This document shows, one piece after another, positions 59,067 to 64,000 of a stretch of 64,000 nucleotides of DNA (position 1 is its first letter; each line of letters begins with the position of its first letter). The notes under the pieces are model-generated. The model was not told the DNA's origin. It was given only the letters and a program-made list of their open reading frames with translations, and did not search any database. Position numbers and translations under genes: made by a program. Source of the stretch: Novosphingobium album (ex Hu et al. 2023) (lineage in GTDB: Bacteria; Pseudomonadota; Alphaproteobacteria; Sphingomonadales; Sphingomonadaceae). The stretch spans positions 1 through 64,000 of the forward strand of contig NZ_JALHLE010000005.1 of assembly GCF_022832385.1 (NCBI RefSeq). The letters run 5' to 3'.

Positions 59067-59729
59067 TCAGACGGCGGCACGGGCTCGCAGTTCGCCTGTT
59101 ACGCCGGTCGCGAGCACCAGATTACCCAGATAGAACAGCGGCCAGCCCAGAATTTCACCAACCCCCGGTCCGTTGATGGCGTGCAGCGAAACCAGATTGC
59201 CGACACTGCCTGCGACAACGACCAGCGCGCCCAGCCCTGTTCGATAGCGCGGAAAACTGCTCGTCCAGGCGCTGGCCGCGAAACCGCCCAGCGCCGCACC
59301 GAAGTAGAGCGGCGCCAATCCGGCCTCGACATGTGGATTGATCGCCAGCTGGCAAATGGCCGGGATCAGGAGCAGCAGGCAGACCGCCAATCCTTTCTGG
59401 CTTGGCGTCAGATGTCGGCGCCGGTGCATCAGGAACAGGCCAATGCCGAATGCGAAACCCACGACCATCACAATCCCGGCAAGATCTTCGGCAAGGTCGG
59501 AGATGGCCGCTCCCAGGCCCTGAAACGCAAGCATGGCTGCTAGCAACTGCGTATCGTGTCCCTTGTGCCGAAGCGCCGCGTACACAGCGAGCAGAAGCAA
59601 CGGCGCGGCCTTGAGCACCATCAGGTAAACGCCCGGCAACTGGCTGTCCTGCAGCCAGGCAAAGGCCAGCGCGAAAAGAATGCTAGTCAGCAGCCAGGGA
59701 CGGCGTTCGATCAAGGCTCGCCGGGGCAT
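59067..59729 (-). CDS. YhhN/lysoplasmalogenase-like membrane protein
   Basis: A 220-residue protein with about eight membrane helices of the YhhN (TMEM86) family, whose human member hydrolyses lysoplasmalogens. Typical parts are the early LKAAPLLLLAVYA, GAAISDLAEDLAGIVMVVGF with acidic residues in helices, and the terminal GWPLFYLGNLVLATGV. The ATG at 59729 is chosen; a poor ribosome-binding site leaves some doubt. The bacterial role is not settled. It converges on the pirin gene and is divergent from trmFO. Confidence 0.8.
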   Translation of the reverse strand: MPRRALIERRPWLLTSILFALAFAWLQDSQLPGVYLMVLKAAPLLLLAVYAALRHKGHDTQLLAAMLAFQGLGAAISDLAEDLAGIVMVVGFAFGIGLFLMHRRRHLTPSQKGLAVCLLLLIPAICQLAINPHVEAGLAPLYFGAALGGFAASAWTSSFPRYRTGLGALVVVAGSVGNLVSLHAINGPGVGEILGWPLFYLGNLVLATGVTGELRARAAV

Positions 59730-59837
59730 GGTTTGCGGAATACCTCTCTGCGTCACGTGCGCTACAGTGCGCAATGCCGTCTGCTATGACAGCACTTGCC
59801 CTTTCCCGTCGAGCCGAGACAAGCTAGGCGCGCGGCT

Positions 59838-61187
59838 ATGACTTATGATGTCCACATTATCGGCGGCGGTCTGGCCGGAAGCGAGGCCGCCTGGCAGCTC
59901 GGACGGCGCGGTTTCAAGGTCCGCATGTCAGAAATGCGCGGGACCGGCGAGCGTTCGCCCGCGCACCAGACGGACGGACTGGCCGAACTCGTCTGCTCCA
60001 ATTCGTTCCGTTCCGATGACGATGAAAAGAATGCCGTCGGATTGCTCCACCACGAAATGCGGCGTTGCGATTCGCTGATCATGGGTGCTGCCGCCAAGGC
60101 TGAAGTTCCGGCTGGATCGGCGCTTGCAGTGGATCGCGACGTTTTTTCCGTCGAAGTCGAAGCACGGCTGAGCGCGCTGCCGAACGTCGAGATCGTGCGC
60201 GAACGGATCGACACATTGCCCGAAAGCGGCCTGACTTTGGTCGCAACTGGCCCCCTCACCGCAGAAGCGCTCGCCAGTTCAATCGGCCGCGCCACCGGCT
60301 CGGATTCGCTGGCGTTCTTCGATGCCATCGCGCCGATTGTCTACCGCGAGACAATCGACATGGACGTCTGCTGGATGGCCTCGCGCTGGGACAAGGGCGA
60401 GACCAAGGACTACATCAACTGCCCGATGGACAAGCAGCAGTACCTCGCTTTCCATCAGGGGCTGGTTGAAGGCGAGAAAACCGCATTCAAGGAATGGGAA
60501 GCGAACACGCCCTATTTCGACGGCTGCATGCCCATCGAGGTCATGGCCGAGCGTGGCGTGGATACGCTGCGTTTCGGGCCGATGAAGCCCGTTGGGCTCG
60601 ACAACCCGCATTGGGCGACAGCTGAACACCCCAACGGGCGCTGGCCTTATGCGGTGGTGCAGCTTCGGCAGGATAACAAGCTCGGCACGCTGTGGAACAT
60701 GGTCGGCTTCCAGACCAAGCTGAAGCATGCCGAGCAGGTCCGCCTGTTCCGGACGATTCCGGGGCTCGAAAAGGCGGAATTCGCACGCCTTGGCGGTCTT
60801 CACCGCAATACGTTCCTCAATTCCCCGGTGCTTCTCGACCGCCAGCTGCGCCTCAAGACTGCGCCGCACATCCGCTTTGCCGGGCAGATCACCGGCTGCG
60901 AAGGCTATGTCGAAAGTTCCGCCGTGGGACTGATGGCAGGCCTGATGACGGCTGCAGAACTCGCAGGCCGCGAATGGCAGGCTCCGCCGCGCACGACCGC
61001 TCTGGGCGCCCTGCTCTCGCACATCACCGGCGATGCCGAGGCAGACAGCTATCAGCCGATGAACGTCAACTTCGGGCTGTTTCCCCCGCTGCACGACGTG
61101 AAGAAGAAGCAGCGCAAGGAAGCCTATACCGAGCGGGCCAAAGCCGACATCGGCAGCTGGCTTGCAACGCTCACTCCGGCGGCCTGA
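59838..61187 (+). CDS. trmFO: tRNA (uracil-54-C5)-methyltransferase TrmFO, folate-dependent
   Basis: A 449-residue FAD enzyme that methylates U54 of tRNA using methylenetetrahydrofolate, seen in place of TrmA in many bacteria. The FAD motif [20 protein letters not shown] opens the protein; further family motifs are [24 protein letters not shown] and [18 protein letters not shown], with [17 protein letters not shown] near the end. The ATG at 59838 is chosen because the FAD motif follows directly; an upstream in-frame start adds 14 unrelated residues. Its stop abuts that of the convergent EF-hand gene. Confidence 0.96.
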   Translation: MTYDVHIIGGGLAGSEAAWQLGRRGFKVRMSEMRGTGERSPAHQTDGLAELVCSNSFRSDDDEKNAVGLLHHEMRRCDSLIMGAAAKAEVPAGSALAVDRDVFSVEVEARLSALPNVEIVRERIDTLPESGLTLVATGPLTAEALASSIGRATGSDSLAFFDAIAPIVYRETIDMDVCWMASRWDKGETKDYINCPMDKQQYLAFHQGLVEGEKTAFKEWEANTPYFDGCMPIEVMAERGVDTLRFGPMKPVGLDNPHWATAEHPNGRWPYAVVQLRQDNKLGTLWNMVGFQTKLKHAEQVRLFRTIPGLEKAEFARLGGLHRNTFLNSPVLLDRQLRLKTAPHIRFAGQITGCEGYVESSAVGLMAGLMTAAELAGREWQAPPRTTALGALLSHITGDAEADSYQPMNVNFGLFPPLHDVKKKQRKEAYTERAKADIGSWLATLTPAA

Positions 61188-61643
61188 TCAGCAGCTGCAT
61201 CTGGACTTCGGCTTGGGCGGGGGCGCCGTGCGCGCAAATTCTGCTGGCGTGAGCTGATCGTCGCGATTGACGTCGGCCCGATCAAACTTGTCAACGGTCG
61301 TGACCGCCCATTCCTCGAACGACAGCAGGTTGTTCCCGTCCTTGTCCAGCTTGCGGAAAGCGGCGGTGCGCGTGGACAGCATTTCGTTGCGACTGATGCG
61401 CCCGTCGCTGTTGCGGTCATAGCGCCCGAAACGGCGTTGTTCGCGCGTCAGATCGGTAGCCTCGGGCGGCTCCGGGCCATTAGCGTCGCCAAGCTCAGCG
61501 CTCGGCAAATCCTCGGGATCGAACGAAGGCGCTACTTCCGGCGGCGGCGCAGCCTTTTCCACCTCGGCCCGCCCCTGCCACCAGAACAGGCCGACACCGG
61601 CCATAATGAGCGCGGCAAGGCCGCCCAGCAGGAAGCGATTCAT
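61188..61643 (-). CDS. Membrane-anchored EF-hand protein
   Basis: A 151-residue protein with an uncleaved or signal-like N-terminal helix (MNRFLLGGLAALIMAGVGLF), a Pro-rich linker and three EF-hand calcium loops: DRNSDGRISRNE, DKDGNNLLSFEE and DVNRDDQLTPAE. The tail ends CSC. The ATG at 61643 follows a GGGGA. It most likely sits on the periplasmic side and binds calcium; its partner is unknown. Its stop directly meets the trmFO stop. Confidence 0.8.
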   Translation of the reverse strand: MNRFLLGGLAALIMAGVGLFWWQGRAEVEKAAPPPEVAPSFDPEDLPSAELGDANGPEPPEATDLTREQRRFGRYDRNSDGRISRNEMLSTRTAAFRKLDKDGNNLLSFEEWAVTTVDKFDRADVNRDDQLTPAEFARTAPPPKPKSRCSC

Positions 61644-61722
61644 CAAGGATCCCCGTTGCAGATGCCAAAATTGGCCCGCACTGCACCGGGATTGAAATTA
61701 CATATCCTTCATTCGCTCGCCC

Positions 61723-62427
61723 TCAGAGGCCCAGAAGCCCGAGCCGCAGCGCCTTGAGCATGGCGGCCGGCGAAAGCGCGCCACCTTCCTCGCCCTTTTC
61801 CAGACGGCGGCTGGCAAGGCCCTGAAGCACCAGCAGGGGCCGCAGAGCGCGCGACACGCGTGACCGCGCCCCGCCTTTTTCCGAACCCGCCAGCGATGCG
61901 GCCGTTTCGCGTTCCTGGGGATTGCCAAGGCGCATCGCGAGATCGGCAAGGCCCCATTGATGCCCAAGACGATAGGCTGCGCGGGATTCGCGTTCGCGGT
62001 CCAGGGCATGGGCGAGCGCGGCAAATGCCTCTGCCCGGCCTTGCGCCATGGTTCGCAGCGCTTCGCCAGGCAGGGGGGCGGCACCCGTCAATGCTTCCCA
62101 GCCATCGACCAGCGCCGTCAACGCCTTGTGCCTGCCGTTCCAGCTGCGCAATGCTGCGAGGAGAGGTTCGCCCTCAGGCCATTCGTTTTGATCGCGGCCC
62201 AGAGATTCCCGCCACCATGACAGCCGCAGTTGCGCCAGCATCGGTTCCCGCGAATGCCGCAACAGACCGGCTAGCCGTGCATCCAGTGCAAACAGCGCCA
62301 ACGTGGGAAGCCGCGCCGAAGCAGGCGCATAGGCCAGTGCCAGGCGCGAAACGGCCGGCAGCGACTGGATAAGGGCGTCTTCATGCCTCGATGCCGACGA
62401 ATTCGCAGAAGATGTTTGGTCAGACAC
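61723..62427 (-). CDS. Squalene/phytoene-synthase-like protein, catalytic motifs missing
   Basis: A 234-residue helical protein related to the squalene/phytoene synthase superfamily, as seen in LALFALDARLAGLLRHSREP and LRLSWWRESLG, typical of the NDUFAF6-like subgroup. The two DxxxD motifs that bind farnesyl/geranylgeranyl diphosphate are not present in canonical form, so it is probably not a synthase. The human relative NDUFAF6 assists complex I assembly; a similar role here is inference. The start is GTG at 62427. It lies 163 bases downstream of pdhB on the same strand. Confidence 0.72.
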   Translation of the reverse strand: MSDQTSSANSSASRHEDALIQSLPAVSRLALAYAPASARLPTLALFALDARLAGLLRHSREPMLAQLRLSWWRESLGRDQNEWPEGEPLLAALRSWNGRHKALTALVDGWEALTGAAPLPGEALRTMAQGRAEAFAALAHALDRERESRAAYRLGHQWGLADLAMRLGNPQERETAASLAGSEKGGARSRVSRALRPLLVLQGLASRRLEKGEEGGALSPAAMLKALRLGLLGL

Positions 62428-62553
62428 AGCGCCTCTCTAGGCAGCCAACGCGGGCACGCAAGCCTGCCCCGGATCGCGTTATGCCGCAGTGTACCAACAC
62501 GAAAACCGCGATACGTCCGAATTCGTGCCGATTTCATCCGCCCGCAAACGGTG

Positions 62554-62584
62554 CGGCGGCCGGGAACCATGCCCGCAGCCGCCG
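62554..62584 (-). terminator. Possible terminator downstream of pdhB
   Basis: CGGCGGC (62554-62560) pairs with GCCGCCG (62578-62584), with an inner CGGG/CCCG extension. The hairpin starts about seven bases after the pdhB stop on the leftward strand but lacks a U tract, so termination would be weak or Rho-assisted. Confidence 0.4.
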
Positions 62585-62590
62585 TCCGTA

Positions 62591-63949
62591 TCAGCGATAG
62601 CAGACTTTCTTCACTGCCGCGATCACGCGCGGAACATCGATGATGGCCGCCTTTTCGAGGTTGGCCGCGTAAGGCAGCGGGACATCCTCATTGCAAACAC
62701 GCACGACCGGCGCGTCGAGGTCGTCGAAGCCTTCCTCCATGCAGATCGCGATGATTTCCGAGGCAATCGAACAGACCGGGAAGCCTTCCTCGGCCACGAC
62801 CATGCGGTTGGTCTTGGCAAGGCTTGCAAGCACGGACTCCTTGTCGAGCGGACGCAGCGTGCGCAGGTCGAGCACTTCGGCGTCGATGCCTTCAGCCGCG
62901 AGCGTTTCGGCGGCTTCCAGCGCGATGCCGACGCCGATCGAGTAGGACACGATGGTCACGTCCTTGCCCTCGCGCATGATCCGCGCCTTGCCGATCGGCA
63001 GCACGTGATCGTCGAGTTCGGGCAGTTCGAAAGTCCGGCCGTAGACCAGTTCGTTTTCGAGGAAGACGACCGGGTCCTCGCAGCGGATCGCCGCCTTGAG
63101 CAGGCCCTTTGCGTCCGACGCGTCATACGGTGCAATCACGATCAGGCCGGGCACGTTGGCGTACCAGGGGCCATAGTTCTGCGAGTGCTGCGCACCGACG
63201 CGCGACGCCGCGCCGTTAGGGCCGCGGAACACGACCGGACAGCGCATCTGGCCGCCGGACATGTAGTTGGTCTTGGCCGCCGAGTTGATGATGTGGTCAA
63301 TCGCCTGCATGGCGAAGTTGAACGTCATGAACTCGACCACCGGGCGCAGGCCGCCCATGGCGGCGCCGGTGCCGATACCGGCAAAGCCATATTCGGTGAT
63401 TGGCGTGTCGATCACGCGCTTGTCGCCGAATTCGTCGAGCAGGCCCTGCGTGACCTTGTAGGCGCCCTGATACTGGGCGACTTCCTCGCCCATCACGAAG
63501 ACGCGTTCGTCACGGCGCATTTCCTCGGCCATGGCATCGCGCAGCGCTTCGCGCACAGTCGAGGTCTTCATATTGGTGCCGGCGGGAACCTCGGGGTCCT
63601 TGCGCGCAGGCGCCGGGGCCAGTGCTTCAGCCTTGGCAACGGGCTGCGGTGCTGCGGGCGCAGGCTCAGCCTTCGGCGCGGGAGCGGCGACGCTGCCGGC
63701 ATCCTCGCCCTCACCTGCCATTACAGCGATGACCGTACCGACCTTCACGCCTTCGGTGCCTTCAGGCACAAGGATCTTGCCGACCGTGCCTTCATCGACG
63801 GCTTCGAATTCCATCGTGGCCTTGTCGGTTTCGATTTCAGCCAGGATATCACCGGAAGCGACTTCGTCGCCTTCCTTGACCAGCCACTTTGCGAGCTTGC
63901 CCTCTTCCATCGTCGGCGAGAGCGCGGGCATCTTGAGTTCGATCGCCAT
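62591..63949 (-). CDS. pdhB: Pyruvate dehydrogenase E1 beta subunit with N-terminal lipoyl domain
   Basis: A 452-residue fusion of a lipoyl domain (about 1-78, lysine in [10 protein letters not shown]) through an Ala/Pro linker (about 80-125) to the E1-beta transketolase-like domain ([74 protein letters not shown]). With PdhA it decarboxylates pyruvate using thiamine diphosphate. The lipoyl domain closely resembles that of PdhC. The ATG shares its A with the pdhA TGA, so translation is coupled. E1-beta subunits with a lipoyl domain are known in some alphaproteobacteria. Confidence 0.97.
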   Translation of the reverse strand: MAIELKMPALSPTMEEGKLAKWLVKEGDEVASGDILAEIETDKATMEFEAVDEGTVGKILVPEGTEGVKVGTVIAVMAGEGEDAGSVAAPAPKAEPAPAAPQPVAKAEALAPAPARKDPEVPAGTNMKTSTVREALRDAMAEEMRRDERVFVMGEEVAQYQGAYKVTQGLLDEFGDKRVIDTPITEYGFAGIGTGAAMGGLRPVVEFMTFNFAMQAIDHIINSAAKTNYMSGGQMRCPVVFRGPNGAASRVGAQHSQNYGPWYANVPGLIVIAPYDASDAKGLLKAAIRCEDPVVFLENELVYGRTFELPELDDHVLPIGKARIMREGKDVTIVSYSIGVGIALEAAETLAAEGIDAEVLDLRTLRPLDKESVLASLAKTNRMVVAEEGFPVCSIASEIIAICMEEGFDDLDAPVVRVCNEDVPLPYAANLEKAAIIDVPRVIAAVKKVCYR

Positions 63950-64000
63950 CAGTAGCGCTCCACCAGGACGTCAGTGTAGAGTTCGGACATTTCGGGCTCG
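63949..64000 (-). CDS. pdhA: 3' end of pyruvate dehydrogenase E1 alpha subunit (partial)
   Basis: The last 16 codons and the TGA of a leftward gene are present, reading [16 protein letters not shown]. This matches the conserved C-terminus of E1-alpha subunits, and the gene runs out of the window. Its stop overlaps the pdhB start by one base, as expected for pdhA-pdhB. Confidence 0.85.
   Translation of the reverse strand, partial: EPEMSELYTDVLVERY

Noticed and set aside
62489..63955. 488-codon rightward open frame opposite pdhB
   Set aside because: Antisense shadow of a certain gene.

Overview
The window is dense, GC-rich chromosomal core DNA from an alphaproteobacterium. It most resembles Sphingomonadales, and a Novosphingobium-like organism is my best guess. 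Several things point there: the order dusB-ntrB-ntrC-ntrY-ntrX-hfq-hflX, the hrcA-grpE / rph-rdgB-hemW block, a fused ispDF, an E1-beta subunit carrying its own lipoyl domain, a double-domain Hfq and a PhaR regulator. No rRNA, tRNA, CRISPR, prophage or complete insertion sequence is visible. The identification comes from reading protein motifs; no database search was run.

Layout. 1-27: first codons of a leftward gene, probably acetyl-CoA synthetase. 0.3-5.2 kb: a GNAT acetyltransferase, then the leftward pyruvate dehydrogenase operon pdhC - two hotdog thioesterase paralogues - lpdA, and a universal stress protein. 5.3-17 kb: mostly leftward housekeeping genes (rnr, an M28 peptidase, a DUF805 protein, an archaeal/eukaryal-type proS, phaR, alr, an MHS-family transporter, a NifU-like protein, a CvpA protein, radA). 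17-28 kb: a patatin-like protein, dnaJ and dnaK, a PCu(A)C lipoprotein, a small HExxH protein, a lone chemoreceptor, grpE and hrcA, and divergent rph. 28-31 kb: rdgB, hemW, xerC. 31-36 kb: aqpZ, a DedA protein, gshB, yraN, rsmI, and a divergent LpoA-like lipoprotein. 36-40 kb: parE, mazG, hflX. 40-48 kb: hfq and the two nitrogen two-component systems NtrYX and NtrBC with dusB. 48-54.7 kb: ispDF, a 270-bp MITE-like element, a secreted protein, pncC, a ratA/coq10-type protein, lipA, a beta-carbonic anhydrase and a periplasmic helical-repeat protein. 55-64 kb: gyrA, a DUF952 protein, a pirin, a lysoplasmalogenase-like membrane protein, trmFO, an EF-hand protein, a squalene/phytoene-synthase-like protein, pdhB and the last codons of pdhA.

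How the genes work together. The pyruvate dehydrogenase complex is encoded at both ends of the window: pdhA-pdhB at the right edge, pdhC and lpdA at the left. lipA at 52 kb supplies the lipoyl cofactor they need. HrcA, GrpE, DnaK and DnaJ form the Hsp70 system, spread over 8 kb. NtrB/NtrC and NtrY/NtrX form the nitrogen and redox regulatory block, followed by the RNA chaperone Hfq and HflX. ParE and GyrA are subunits of two different type II topoisomerases.

Most notable observations: (1) Hfq is a tandem duplication of the Sm domain in one chain; (2) NtrX lacks the sigma-54-contacting GAFTGA motif that NtrC keeps; (3) a 270-bp element with 34-bp terminal inverted repeats abuts ispDF and supplies its stop codon; (4) two related long palindromes lie between pncC and the ratA-like gene; (5) the prolyl-tRNA synthetase is of archaeal/eukaryal type. 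I did not find an unmistakable new multi-gene system.
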